This document shows, piece by piece, positions 35,351 to 49,800 of a stretch of 64,000 nucleotides of DNA. Source of the DNA: Acanthochlamys bracteata (Eukaryota > Streptophyta > Magnoliopsida > Pandanales > Velloziaceae); contig CM034137.1 of NCBI GenBank assembly GCA_019914995.1, positions 5,421,155 to 5,485,154 on the forward strand, read 5' to 3'. The translations under genes were made by a program, and so were the position numbers. The notes beneath the pieces were generated by a model, which saw only the letters and a list, made by a program, of their open reading frames with translations, was not told where the DNA came from and made no database searches. Each line of letters begins with the position of its first letter. Position 1 is the stretch's first letter.

Positions 35351-38300
35351 ATGAACTCAGTCTCAAGAAGAATAGCTGCAGTCTCCAATCACCTTGTTCC
35401 TCTCCCTCCGGTGACTCCTTCGATGAACGTGAGGCGTTCGATTGCCTCGGGACAGGACAGGTACCGTCGGATTCACGGTGAGGTTTCTGATAAAGAGGCT
35501 ACTTGGGTTCTTGCTTGCGATGAGACCGGCAAGGAGTTCATTGACATTATCTACGAGAAAGCCCTTGGTGAAGGGATTGCGAAGGTATCTGTTAACTTTC
35601 TCTTTAGTTATACATGTTGAACTTGAAATTAAAATTATGTAAGGCTGAGTTTCACTTTCTCAATCATTCTGTGTTGCGTACTTAGATTACAATTAATCGT
35701 CCGGATAGAAGGAACGCGTTTCGGCCGCTCACAATTAAAGAGCTTATTCGCGCTTTTAATGATGCTAGGGATGATACCTCGATCGGAGTTATTATCCTAA
35801 CTGGAGAGGTACTAATATTTACTTCATTGGAATTTGTTTTTGTTATAATTTTTCTAATTTTATTTTTAGTATGTACTTCATCATTACTACAAATTTTGTA
35901 ATACTTGCCTTACGGTGACAAACTGTCAGATACTGATGTTCTTTTATATGGTATTTGTTATAATTAGTAACTAATTTTGTCATAAGCACTAATTAATTAT
36001 CTTAGTTTTGGAGTATTAATGAAGTGAAGGTAGTGCTCTCGGGTTGCTAATAAATTGTTGAAAAGGTGTTGGTCAAACCTGCACTTTTAGCATAGGAAAG
36101 CAATAGAGAAGTGATCCATTGTTCCTATGAGGTGCATGTGAGAGAGAAGCAAAGTTGGATCCCTTATGGGAATTGTAGTCATCGTAAATAAAGTTGGATT
36201 GGTCTTGTACATGTGACATACCCTGCGGAAGCCAATGATAAGGCTCGGTGCAGAGAATTTGGTACATGCGGTTCATGTTCCTTTCCTTCAGACTCTTATT
36301 AAAGTACATATTATTAAATAGTTCATTCACAGTGCCAGTTAAAAGTATCAAAGGATGGCTTAGTGGTGTACCATTTTATTTCTGAGTGTTGAGTACTTGT
36401 TGTAATTGGTTGTGAGATTCGGTGAGATTGTGAGTGCTGAGACTTAAATGAACTCTACAATTTCTATTTGTTGTTAGTGGATTTGCATGACTCTTTCCCT
36501 GTTGTTTTATGAACTTCATCAAGATTTTCCTCATAAATCTTCTACCTGCTCTTTGCTTTAGTCTTGCTGTCTTTGTTAATTATTAGTCATGGTTCTTGAT
36601 CATCGACGTGAACCAATTCGGGTACTTCTGAGCAATCAGGTGTAGGGTGTAATTCCACCAGTGTTTTAGTGTGAAACTTATCAACAAGTAACATATTGTT
36701 ATTGGCTTGTACGGGCCAACTGATCAATGCATTGTGGAATAATTTAAGTTCAAACTTCAATGCAACCTATCCGTAGTTAAACACCAATTATGCTTAACTT
36801 TTATGGTTTCCAAAAAATCAATCTATATTGGTTTCCTTTAAGGTTGAAAGTTCATGCTGCTTTGATCTCTTGGGCCACTGAATGTCTATTGAAATATTAT
36901 CATAATTGATAGTTGGTAGTCCAACTGTTCTCACTTTCGAGATCTGTGTCTAACTGACTGTGTATGACAGGGAACAAAGGCATTTTGTAGTGGCGGTGAC
37001 CAGGCGTTGAGAAGCTCTGATGGATATTCTGATTTTGAGAACTTTGGCCGTCTAAATGTTCTAGATTTACAGGTATAGATTATATTCTCCTTTCAGGCAT
37101 TTATTAGGTTGTCACATATCTGGCAACCACCTATGGGTGGCGGAGATGCCAAGGGTTCAAATCATTTCTCACAACAAAATAAAAAATGTCCTTGCACATT
37201 GATTCCAAATGAGTACTTATATTAAAGCTGACAACAATTAGATGCATACCATAGCGCTAAACTGCAACTTCCTAATTAAGGTGGATCATTATTAATATAG
37301 GTGCCTAGAGGAACCGTGATTGCATGTTGGATTTTTGCAAGTATTATATGACACTAGAGTTTTGTTCTGCCATCCTTCAAATTGAGCTTTACTTTGTCTA
37401 TTTATAACGACTCCTGAGGAATTTATAGTGATCGATGTGCTATATCTTATGTAAAGAACTTCTAAACAAACCCAGTAAAGCTTTATTTCATATATGCAAT
37501 GAACGTGCATTAGAGTGTCTCCCCAAGGTCTACCCATCATCTTTCAGTGCGAAGGATGTCGTAGATGTAAGTGTATATGATTAACATTTCCTTTGTCTAT
37601 CCAGGTACTAATTCGCCGTCTTCCAAAGCCAGTTATAGCAATGGTATCCTATGAATTTCTTTCTTTATTTCATAGATTACATCCTTCCCAGTGTCTGTTG
37701 GTCTCAATATCTCTTATGAATATGTAAGGTTGCCGGCTATGCTGTTGGAGGAGGGCATGTGCTACACATGGTTTGTGATATTACAATTGCAGCTGATAAT
37801 GCTATATTTGGCCAGACTGGTCCAAAGGTGCTTCACAATGTTTACTAGTATTCGACCATTAATGTTTATGTTGTTGTCAATGTTTAAGCACAGATGAAAC
37901 ATATTCATGTAAATGTGACCATTTTGCAAAACATTTCAGGTTGGAAGTTTTGATGCTGGATATGGGTCTTCCATCATGTCCCGCTTGGTAAGCTAATCTC
38001 TGAGGTAGGTGCTAAGTTTGGTAAACTTCTAATATGGGAAACAGATAGTAGATTGATATAGTGTACTATATTTCACCAAGTACAGTTAATTTCTTTTTCT
38101 GTTCTTTTACTTTTTCTTCCTCCTTTGATTTTATTTCTACAGCGTCCCCGGAATTATACATAAGCTAAACCTTCTTTTTGCATGGTTTTCTTCTGCATGA
38201 TAACAGTACTTGAATCTGCGTATAGGCTGTCTTATCTTTTGTTTCTCATGAAAAGGAAAGTAGCATGCGATCTATCTTCAGAAAATTTCTTTCGTTGTAA

Positions 38301-39386
38301 CTGATCATTAATCTGCTTATCCGTGAGTTTTGCATTACCTTAACATTTGAAGCTCATGTGCATTTTATTTATTTTTTAAGCTAGTTTTTTGACATCTGAT
38401 AATATTTTAATACCTTTGATCAGATAGGACCCAAGAAAGCACGTGAAATGTGGTTCCTGTCACGGTTCTACAATGCTAATGAAGCAGAGAAAATGGGGCT
38501 TGTCAACATTGTTGTTCCGGTAAACTTATAATCACTAAAGCTGGAAATGTACTGTTCTTCCTGTATAAAATTCTGCAATCTCTATACAGTCCTTCTAGAA
38601 GAATATCTTGTAATTCTTTACAAATGTCATTTAGACACTGCGGTAAGCTATCTAACTTCCGCAAGGGGTTAGATCATGTTTAGATTGTTCTGAACTGTGA
38701 GCTGGAAATGGAAAAGTTCACTCATGCTGTGCTGTAATAATTCCTACTTTGATTATAAATTATTCTTTCTGCGTGGCTTTCTTTTATTTATACATGACAC
38801 TACCCTGTTTTCATCACTGGGGATGCTTTTCGACAAAACTTATGCTTTTCCAAAATTGTTGATATATCTAACTTATGTGTATACAGCTTGAGAGATTAGA
38901 ACTGGAGACACTGAAATGGTGTCGTGAAATAATGAGGAACAGCCCTACAGCTATCAGGGTACTGAAATCTGCTTTAAATGCAGTAGATGATGGCCATGCT
39001 GGTCTGCAGGTATTTTTTACATTTCATATAATCATAGGTAATGTTTCCAGGTGACAAGCAACATAGACTTCTTTGAGGAATGGCAAATTAACAACAGATA
39101 TAAAATGGAAACAGAAGCACATTTAGTAGTGCTTCAGAAGAACAAGTTACCTACATACTAAGATTTCTGACAAATTGGGTTAGAAGCTATTGTCGACTCA
39201 AAACAATTTATTTATTTATTTATAACTGAGTCCCTCAATATGGTGTATGTGTTGACATCTGCGTTGCAGGAACTGGGTGGTAATGCAACATACATATTTT
39301 ACGGCACAGGTGAGGCTAATGAAGGAAAAACAGCATACATGGAGAGGCGCCGCCCAGATTTCTCCAAATTCCCCAGGAGGCCATAG
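35351..39386 (+). CDS. MENB: 1,4-dihydroxy-2-naphthoyl-CoA synthase with PTS2 signal, phylloquinone pathway
   Basis: This crotonase-fold enzyme closes the naphthoquinone ring by converting o-succinylbenzoyl-CoA to 1,4-dihydroxy-2-naphthoyl-CoA for vitamin K1. Exons: 35351-35584, 35686-35808, 36971-37072, 37605-37643, 37729-37827, 37940-37987, 38424-38519, 38887-39009, 39270-39386 (326 aa), all GT-AG and all in phase 0. Landmarks: [11 protein letters not shown] at the start of exon 2, FCSGGDQ (124-130) for CoA thioester binding, [15 protein letters not shown] (from 169) with the oxyanion-hole glycines, and [16 protein letters not shown] in the active site. Residues 7-15, RIAAVSNHL, fit the type 2 peroxisomal signal R-I-x5-H-L, in line with the known peroxisomal location of the Arabidopsis enzyme. 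An in-frame TTG lies upstream, but the ATG at 35351 places PTS2 near the N-terminus. AATAAA at 39467 could be the polyadenylation signal. Confidence 0.96.
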
Positions 39387-39466
39387 AAGTTGGTGCTATA
39401 TTTTAGTTTCCTTTGTGAGCTTGAAGCCTTTTGTTTATTTATGATTAATTAGGAACCTTTGGGTAT

Positions 39467-39472
39467 AATAAA
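39467..39472 (+). terminator. Candidate polyadenylation signal of the naphthoate synthase gene
   Basis: AATAAA lies 80 bp after the stop codon. Confidence 0.45.
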
Positions 39473-39865
39473 TTCATAAGTACATGGTCTTTTGGATTGT
39501 CATAAATTGGGCATTCATTGTCATATAACACAAGTGATCGAGCGAGACTGCAGCTCAAACTAGCATCACTACTATCCACATGCATGCATTCATACATACA
39601 TGCATAAGAAGTATACCATATGATGTCATGTCTCAGTGCACGACTAGGCTCATGCATGCAAATCATGCATATAATAATGTCCAGATGTATAAAATATGTG
39701 ATTACGTGCAGGGTCAATACATACCTATATCATTTCTATGTAAGATAATGCATGCATATACTTCTATATCTTTGATCTGACACTCATCAAGAATCATGAT
39801 GGATAGTAGATCGACTATACTATCTGTATATGTGATCATAGATGCATGTGTATCTATATCCCAAT

Positions 39866-40722
39866 TAGGGGTGGCAATATGGATTTGGGGATCGGTTTCG
39901 GATCGACCTATTTAATAACCGGATCAAATTCGTTCAACCATAATCCAATCCATAAATTTATACAGGTCAAAATTGTCAACCATAATTCAACCTATTAATA
40001 ACCGGATCAAATTCGGGTCGACCCATTTAATAATTAAATTTTTAATTATTAATTTTATATTTTTAAGCTTCAGCGAAATTATAAGATCAGTTCGAATGAA
40101 AATGTACGATATTTTTATTGACGAGATATAATTATGTCCGACAAAATATGCATTTTTTAATATCTTCATTGGTACTAAAATATCCAAAAAAATTATTATT
40201 TTTATTTTTTAAAAATATATGATAACAGCTGAAATTTATGATTATAAATATATATTAACAATTTCGATAAAAATTTTGATAAATATATCTATCTAACAAA
40301 ATTTTCATAAAAATCTTTATACGAAATCTGAATTCATCATTAAAAATACATACATAGTAATAGTTTCGATAATATTGTAATTTTCATTTTACACTATTTT
40401 ACTAAGGTATAAAAATAAAGAATTAATTATAAATACAATATAATTTAATAGTTTATAAATAATTATTATTGATTATTTTTATTGCCAATATTTTATTATA
40501 CGGTAAGAAAAATTAAAAATTGTTCCTTCAAAATGTGACATCTCGGGTTAGTAGGTCAATTTTGTGTTAACTCGGGTCGATCCATTTGATAACCGGGTCA
40601 AATTCGTTCAACCCTAACTCAACTCATATATTTATACGGGTCAAAATTTCTAACCCTAATCCTGATTAAACAGGTCGGTTTCGGATTGAATTTTCAGGTT
40701 GGGTCATATATTGCCATTCCTA
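39866..40722. mobile_element. hAT-type non-autonomous element with 8-bp target duplication
   Basis: The left end TAGGGGTGGCAATATG and the right end CATATATTGCCATTCCTA are imperfect inverted repeats. ATCCCAAT flanks both sides (39858-39865 and 40723-40730), a perfect 8-bp duplication. The 857-bp interior carries GGGTCGA/TCGACCC and TTAATAACCGGATCAAATTC repeats near both ends and an AT-rich centre without a transposase. Truncated relatives occur at 7669. Confidence 0.9.
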
Positions 40723-40730
40723 ATCCCAAT

Positions 40731-43700
40731 GCAAGTGTTCATGATCATGTCCATTAAGGTCAAGGGGTTAGGATAACCAACACAAGCTAGACCAAAACTC
40801 TAGCTATCAAATTCGCCTCCAACACTCAAAGGTACATGAGCTCCTATCTTGGCGAGGTTACAACCATTTCGAATGAGCTGTGGTATTATCACTCCCATGG
40901 GCACATAAGTTTACCACACTATGACATTGAATGGTTGATCGCTCCACACCCATTAGAGTCCTAGACTCAGCTCGTGACTCACCTTGCTAACCTTGCACAT
41001 ATATACATAGTATCATATATATATGCTTGTAAATTATGCTCAAGTAATATGTGGAAATCATCCTCACGTGTCCGGAGTTATCATACATGCATGCTGTTGC
41101 AATGAGTATTGCTCTCCATAAGTATGCTCTATAAGTGAAATATGCATTTTATGCAGAAGCCCATACGATATATGTGGGTACTTTATATGACTAAGTTCTA
41201 CCATGACATGCGTGTCAGGGTTGTAGACCAGTTAGGCATATTGAGCCATCTAACTAGTAGCAGTTATAATTAGTGTCATGATTCTTAAACACGCATGCTC
41301 GTTTTAAGAAATGCTAATATACCATTGCAATTTATTGACAAAATCCTTAAAAGCATTTGCGTTATTCATTACATGCAAGAGTTCCGAACGCGTAGTTAAT
41401 CATGCTATCTAGTTTATAATTACTAACCTATATAACACGCAAGAGTAGGAATCTCATTAGATATAACATCCTACTCATTTACTAGTATGTTATCAAAATC
41501 ATCATGGTCTTATGTAAGCATGCGAGGCATAGGTAGACATAGCATGAAGGATCAATAATAATGTGAATAAAATATAGCAATGTATGCGAGAGTTTCCAAC
41601 GCAATGTTATTCGTATTGAAAAGCTAACGGTAATTCTATAAAAGAAGGATACGAGTAACCATCACCTAGAGTCCCCACAAACTCAGGTCCATGGGTTATC
41701 ACTAACCAGTGTCACCCAAGTCAGCTCGACTTTCAGACCAAATACAGATGATATACCATTACCTATTCGTGATAAGCGAAACCAATATTCAATCCTCAAC
41801 CAATCAAACGCAAACCATAACACTTGACCAATGTTAATACTTCCATTTCTATATCACAGTGCAGTGAGAATGTTTCGTCTTTGATCCCGTCTACTTTGCA
41901 GATGAAGCAAATGGACGGCACCAGAATTCGAGGGTGATTAGCCACAACAATTATGGGACGACTTAGACAACACACTTCTTGGAATCTCCTGCAATTCACT
42001 GGTGGAATCGCATTAATATCTCTCTAAGAAGTTCAGTAAGACTCTCACATAATATGGGTTGCATGCTAATTAACGTATGAGGGAGTAATACAAACATATG
42101 ATTATCTCGAGAATAGTGCTCGCAATTTGGATTTATTAGACGAAATCAAATTGATAGATACAACAGAACCTGATTTGGTATATGATGCCAAATCATATTA
42201 CTATCTCAATTTTTTATACTATTATAGACCGATATGACTGATTTATCATCAAGTCCACCTATATTAAGAGGGATTTAATCTATGACTTCAGCTACCGCTC
42301 TGATTATTGTATCTAACTTAAAGGGGTCAAAAAATCAGATGGTTTTGTAAACTATTATACACATTCGAAGCGAAAAAAAAAATGCATAGAGAATCTAAGT
42401 TTATGCATGCATGTAATTACGCAATTACAAACAAGCTGTAAATTGAAAAATATTTATCTGATGTTGTATCAAATAATTTTGAGAAGGTATTAGAGTTACT
42501 TAGTTAAAAAATATACTAATATGTTAGCAAAGTTTATACTTGGTACTACCTAGGCGTCAACCCTGGCATTGTTAAGATAACTCACTAAATAAATCTACAT
42601 TCTCAATTATAGAAGATATGATTTTAAATTAAATTTTTTATATGTATTGCAAGATAGAGTCCTCTAACTTGTACAATCTATATGATGCCTGCAATCTATG
42701 TTTGTTGATCTATGTAGATCTGCTAGTGTATAATTAAAGAGTGAAAAACACGCAAAAATATTGAAGGAGTTAAAAAACTAGTTTGACAATAGTTAGAAAG
42801 GTGAAATATGATTCTTCGTTAATATCTTTCTCAATATTTTATTAGATTAACAAATATTATAAATCTAACTTACTAATGTCACAAATCAATAATTAGTATA
42901 AGTAGTTTTGCGGTACATATTGGGACACATAAGCATTATTGCAAAAGTATAACCTACTACGTTAATCCAAATCTCTTATGTTTAGATGGTTTGCAATCAG
43001 TGTTTTGAAAACCAGACCAGAGCGGTCGATTTGATCATTCAAATGCAAACTAGCTGCCAATTCTGGTTTGTTTCACTAAAAAACTTGCTACATGTATAGA
43101 ATCGGAATGAACTGGTAGTCGGTTTAAGCTGTTTCAATTATTTCAAACTCTATTTTTTTACATTAAATTTAAATTTTAGCATATTTTATACTTTATCTGC
43201 AATGGCGGATTCTAATTTATCTAACTTTTATTGTGAACTCCAATTTGAACTTTAATCTTCACTCCAAATTCCAATTTAGATACAATTGAAATACAAAACT
43301 AATTTTTAATTTATTTTTTATCAAATTTTATTTTTCTTATAATTTACTTTTAAGTAACTAAAACACACCTTTAGGACCTAATGAACTAAATTACCAATGA
43401 TCATGTCTACTGGGCTTTACGGTTCGAGCCGACAAGCCTTATATAGCACTTTTATGAACTTTAAGTATAAGATTAGAAAAATTAACGATATGAATCGAGC
43501 CCACGACATACTTAAACAGTTGTGAAGCAGATTGAGATTTGAGGTCTGATCTTGAAATTTCACAAAACAGAATTTTCGGATCCAGTTTAACTAGACCCGA
43601 AACCCGACTTACTTTAGGGACCAAGTTTTGTGTCTTCTTCCTTGGTTTTACTTTCGTTCAGCAGTTGGTTATCGTTCATGCAACCTGAAACGGTTGCAAG

Positions 43701-43833
43701 GAACCCATGAGCTACAACTGCAAGCAAGCTAACAAACAAACTTCCTCGCCCACCGAAGTCAATCCTCTGGTTCTCTGATTCGTGCGCGATAGAGGGGAGA
43801 GAGTTTGATGAAATTTTTTGTTCAAACCAAGAG
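40731..43833. other. Gene-free region with unclassified repeats, then VPS34 5' flank
   Basis: No gene is seen. At 43014-43150 TGTTTTGAAAACCAGACCAG and the following GGTCGATTTG resemble the end of another hAT-like family, but I found no partner end. CATGCATG motifs are frequent just upstream of this region (39580-39770). The last 200 bp before 43834 are GC-richer and probably form the VPS34 promoter and leader. Confidence 0.4.
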
Positions 43834-46800
43834 ATGACGGGAAACGAGTTCCGGTTCATTCTTTCCTGCGATATCAACTACCCAGTTACCTTCCGTATCG
43901 AAAGATTGGAAGGCACTCTTCCCCAAAAACAGTCTGTATCTGGTAATTCTTTTTTTTTTCTTTTTTGTTTGGTTGCTGTTCAGTTCTTCCCTCTGATTGT
44001 TAAGCTTTGTGCTTGGTTTCCTGGATTGATTTGATTTTATAATATTTTCAAATCTTTAATTAATGATCATTCTCTAAGGTTGCGTTCCAAGGCACCCCAG
44101 AATCTTTGTATAGGAATATTTTAAATTCCCAGGAATCTTGAAAGATAATTCTATGTATGAAAGTCAGATGTGTCTGGATTGAATTTCAGGTGAAGCGATA
44201 GTTTGTTTGAGTATTTGATTTCACATGCTTAAGGATATTATGCAAGACACATGGTTTTTACTTGCATTTGAATGTGTGGTTAGAAGTTCGTTAGTTGTAT
44301 TCATGATTTGTTGGTCTTTCTTAGAACATGATACCATCGCTGGGAATAGGACTGGAGAACTTTTTGTGGAGTGTACTTTGTACATTGATGGTGCCCCTTT
44401 TGGTCTGCCAACGAGAACAAGGTTGTTCAAACTTCTCTGAGTTTGGAACTAGTAGCTAATTGTTGGTGTAGGTGGTGGCTACTAGTAGCTAATTTCTCTT
44501 CCTGACTCCAGATTGGAGTCTTCTGGAAGTCCATATTGTTGGAACGAGCTTGTCACGCTAAGCACCAAGTATCGAGATCTTACTCTACGTGCTCAACTTG
44601 CATTGACTGTAAGACAATATTCTCTTTTCTTCTGTTTTGAAAGTACTTACATTTTTTAACACCGTAATTTTCGTTTGAGCAATTTGTTTCTTGGTTTGTA
44701 GTATCTGTATAAACTTAGATGGCAAGACCGACAAGTAGGCATTTCCTGGGATCTTAATATTGCATAAATCCATCAAATGACTAAAGTCACTTCTAACTTG
44801 AGGTGTTGACCTTATCGGGAAAAATTGGTTGTGTATGAAAGGATACTCTGACCTTGGTAATCATTTTGGGGATATATCATATAAGTGCATCGACAGAGAT
44901 AAACTGTTGCAACTGACTTGTGAAATTTTCTCAAAGTTTGTGGATGTCGATTTTCCTTTCCATCTATATTCTGTCATTCTGGTACATGGTTCGTTGCCAT
45001 TGATGTTTCATTGAGAGAACTCTTTAGCATGCTCATTTGTTTTGTATCTCCAAAGTTCTTCAATGTGCATGTTCCCTATACTCCACATGGTCTACGCTTA
45101 TTTTTGTTGGATAATCTCGTAATATGTATGTATTCTTTTAAAAAATATAAGACCCAAAAAGGCTGCTTGCTATTGTTGGAGCGATTAAGCTCTCATTGGT
45201 CACATTTGAGCACTCTCCTGTCTTGCAGGTATGGGATGTCTCTTGTGGTACAAATTGCTTAGTTGGAGGAGCTACTATTCTTCTGTTTAATAAGAAACAC
45301 CAACTTAAAACAGGGAAGATTAAACTTCGGCTTTGGCCTGGAAAAGAAGCTGATGGAAATTGCCCGACAACCACTCCTGGGAAGGTTTGTTTAGATCAGT
45401 TTCCTACAAAAGCATTGCATTATTTTGTGACGTAACTCTGGTACATGTATCAAGCTAGGTACCTAAGCATGAACGTGCAGAGGTAGAACGTCTTGAGGGG
45501 CTCTTAAACAAGTATGAAAGTGGTCGAATTCGACGGATAGATTGGCTAGATCGATTGACTTTTAAAGCAATGGAGAAGCTGAAGGAAAAGGAGAACAGTA
45601 AAAGCGGCCATTCTCACCTTGGCCTGGTGGTTGATTTCTGCAGCTTTGAGCACAAAGTTGTATTTCAGGTAATAATAACCTTGTTCGATACATGTCTACC
45701 CCATAAAATTTAGTTGGCGGATAACTCAAAAATTTAGGCACTGTGCATAGTGTGGACCAACTTTAGTGGTCTCAATTTTAAAAAATTTCAGCTACCATTA
45801 CGTTCTCACTTATCAGAGTTTTGTATGAATTGCTGCCTAAGGGCATAATTCTTGGAGGACATAACATTATGCTGTGATCTACAGAGTTCTAGAAAATCTT
45901 CTTTCATACTTTACGGAATTGTATAAGATCCATTTTGATTGTTAGGATGTCATCATAAATTCTGGAAGCTTTAGGATGTAAGAATTCTTTGATTCAGTGA
46001 TGGGTAAGTAGATAATTCTTCATTAGTATTTTGCCATATAATCCCAGATCTAAGTAGGCTAGCTTGCTGGAATATGCATCATGTACATAGTATGCACTAG
46101 ATGTTTAACCTGCTAACAAACTTCCTTTTTAAAAGATCACAGTGAATGGAATGGCGTTTAATAATTGCAAAACATTGACAATACAGTTCTAGGGAAAAAT
46201 ATATGAATATAAACTAAGAATGTTTCAAATGGGAGAGGCTTGGACTTGTACTGCGCTTATGAAGTTTGCAGAAAGTGTTTATTGAAGATTATTGTTGCTG
46301 AAGAATGGCACTTCCTAGCCCAAAGTAAGGTTCACCCCACTTTTGAATTTACTGTTTTCTGAGGAATGTACCTAGCAAAGAATCAGGTATATCAATGGGA
46401 AAGGCTTTATATGTCTCTTGCTTCAAAGAGTTGAGACTTGAATGAGGTATAATATCATTGAAAGAGTCTGGTATAAGGATTTTGTTCTCAGACATCTGCA
46501 TTTCTGTCATCAATATCTTTTATGGGATGTAACATGTAGCTTCTGCAGGAGTCTGGAGTAAACTTCTTCTCTCAATCACCATCACAATCAAATGAGCTTG
46601 TTACTGTATGGGACCCAGAAGTAGGAAGAACAAACCCTTCGGAACACAAGCAACTGAAGCTTGCAAGAAGTTTGGACCGTGGTCTTGTTGATAGGGACCT
46701 AAAGCCAAGTTCTGTGCAGAGAAAGTGAGTTGCTTGCAAACTGCTTTTATTTCTAACATATCATATACTAGTTAGATTGCACAGGTGGTTTGGTTTGGAT

Positions 46801-49800
46801 AATAATATGTTATAGCAATCTCTTTAACTTTTTTGATTTTATTTGTCTAACTGAGATCCATTTTCATTGGGAATAGGTCAAACATGTAAGCAGAAAACAT
46901 GATTGTCTGTAGTATTCACAATGGTAGTGTAAACCCTGCCAAATCCATTTATGCTAAATGGATGAACATAGAGATATTCTTCATAATCTTAGTATGCACT
47001 CCCAACAGATAAAAGGAATAGCGGACTTGTCATCTGAATAGTTTGAACTTCTATTTGACAAATGAATGAGGTTGGCTGAATAACATTGCATGTAAATGGA
47101 TGTATACCCAATGTAAGAGGTTGACATTCTCTAATAAAGCATATTGTCATGTCTCATCTTACTGTTTTAATTTTTAATGAAGGTCTATACAGAGGATTTT
47201 GAAATACCCTCCAACACGTTCTTTAAATGGTGATGAGAGGCAACTCTTATGGAAATTTAGATTTTCGTTGATGTCAGAGAAGAAAGCCCTTACCAAGTTT
47301 CTCCGATGTGTTGAGTGGAGTGATATTCAGGTAGAGATATTCATTATTTTGTGTCTCGTTTAACCCATATGCTAAGGGAAATAACTGTTTGTCAATTCAG
47401 TCATATTGTGTGCAACTTACATCTAACTAATTTTTGCAGTCCCTAGTAGCTTAGTAAGGCAAGAATTATCTGTAGACATATCTGTATTCTCTTTCTGTTC
47501 TATTCTATACTTGTTTTCTCAAAGAACCTAAACCTGTGATACAAAGGCAGCCTATTCTCAAGATGTTAGCCACAGGAACATCTATTTAGGTGCCCTTCAA
47601 TGTCCTCGGGAGGAACTCTAGAAGAAGCCTTAGTAACATTAAAAAAAAATCATATAACCACATAAATATCTAACATACCTGATCTTCTCTCATATTTGTT
47701 GCTCTGGTGATCTCGCGTTGAACTTAATCCCAATCTTTTTCTTTCTTTAAGCTTGATTTCAGGACCACCTTCTTATATTTGTATAAATTATATTAAAACT
47801 TCATTAATCTAATAAAACATCTGCAGCGTAGCCTTTTTCTGTGCAATTCTTTACATGATGGCATATAACTTACCTGCAGGAAGCTAAACAAGCAATTGAT
47901 TTGATGAGGAAATGGGAACCAATCGATGTCAGTGATGCATTGGAGCTCTTATCTCCCATTTTTGAGCATGAAGAAGTAGGTACAAAAACTTATTTCAGTG
48001 TTTGATTTTATTCCAGAAAATTCTAATAATTATGTTGTGTCAATTTGCATAGAAATGTGACCTTTGTTGGGGTAATGGACACATTAGAAATGATATGATG
48101 TTTGTCTCTTGAATTTCTATTTAGTTACCTCATTCTGATTGTATTATCTGTTAAGCCATTAGCTTCTCTTGTGTCTTTACTGGGGTTAAATTATTTTACT
48201 TCTATATTGATGTTTCTCATAATATTTGTTGGTAGGAATTGTAGACTCCTATTCATAATTGCATTGGAGATGGTTTCATATTTGTTTTGGCTACGTTGGG
48301 GATTATTCTTACAGTTTTCTTAAGGTTACTTTATAGGTTAATTTGAAGGTTAAGTATAGCATGCGTACCTCTGTGAACCATGGCTTGAATCAAGCAATAG
48401 AGGGCTTTCCAGACTTAGGAGTGTGACCAATATGGTGGCGATAGAGACCATACTATGAACGATTTTGTCTTCAAAGAACGAATATTTTCTTATTTTTCAA
48501 CTTCTCCTGGCAGGTCCGTGCCTATGCTGTAAGTGTTTTGGAAAGAGCTGATGATGCAGATCTCCAATGCTACCTGCTTCAACTTGTACAAGCTCTTCGG
48601 TTTGAGAAATTTGATAAATCACGCTTAGCGCTGTTCCTTGTGCAAAGATGTATGTTTATGTTGATATCAAATGCACATGTTTGTATACATGTTAATTACG
48701 TGACACTGACTAGTAATCTTTAACTTGAATCTTAAGTTGATGTACTTACTCTTATTCAATATCTTGCTTTATATTTCTGAATGATGATGTTTTGCTGATT
48801 TATTGGTTTACCGGTATCAGTGGAGTGCTTTGGAAATTAACAAGCTAATTTCGTTTTTGACTTTCCAACGCTTGCAAATTGAAGATTAGTATTAAATCGC
48901 TTGAAATAAGTTAAGTGGCTTTAGATGTTTTGAGTAGTTTTGGAAACTATAGTGCTAGAGGTTAAATTCATTTCAATTGTTTAGCAAATGTTGTTTAGTT
49001 AGCCTTCAGCTAACTTTGGTTTCTATTTTAGTTGCAACGGACTTCTATTATAATATTCATTTTGTATTTGTTTAAGAATGCAACATTTAACCTTTCGCCT
49101 GGTATTAAATCATGGTATTTTGCAGCATTGTCAAATATTGAGTTGGCTAGCTATCTCCGCTGGTATGTAGCTGTGGAGCTTCACGATCCTGCATACGCGA
49201 AGCGCTTTTACTGCACTTATGATATACTGGAAGATAGTATACTGAAAGTAAGTTTTTGTGTCTCATTGAAGCAAGAGCCGCTTCTTTGTTGCTCCACAAA
49301 GTCTCTATTAACACATTCCACTGATTCACACAGACAATATAGTTCTTGTAGATCAGAAGTTATAGTTTCTTTACAATGTTGCAGGATTATAAACTTGCAA
49401 ACCTTAAATGCCGAAATAGATCTAGATGTCTTAGTATGTGTGCACATGACGTGGCCTTTGACTGATAGAGTCCTCCTAAACATCTGTCTTTACAGACCTT
49501 ATTACTTCCTGACTTCTCTTCCTTCCAGATAACTTTAGTGCTAAATCTTAGCTATTCAGAGAGACAACATTTAAGAATTTATTAAGTATCTAGCAGTAGT
49601 TATAAGTAGCATGCAACTGCTATTGAGTTGATTTTTTTGTTTCACATATTAGAATCATCAGTCCATCATAGCTGCAACTGATTTGCAAGGTGTAGCGAAG
49701 CCCTTTTCTTATTTCAAATAAGAAAGTGATTAACATCTTGACGCCTGTGCTGAGTTCAAGGATAATGTTAAACTGTGTAGATGCTGTATATGTTGCAACA

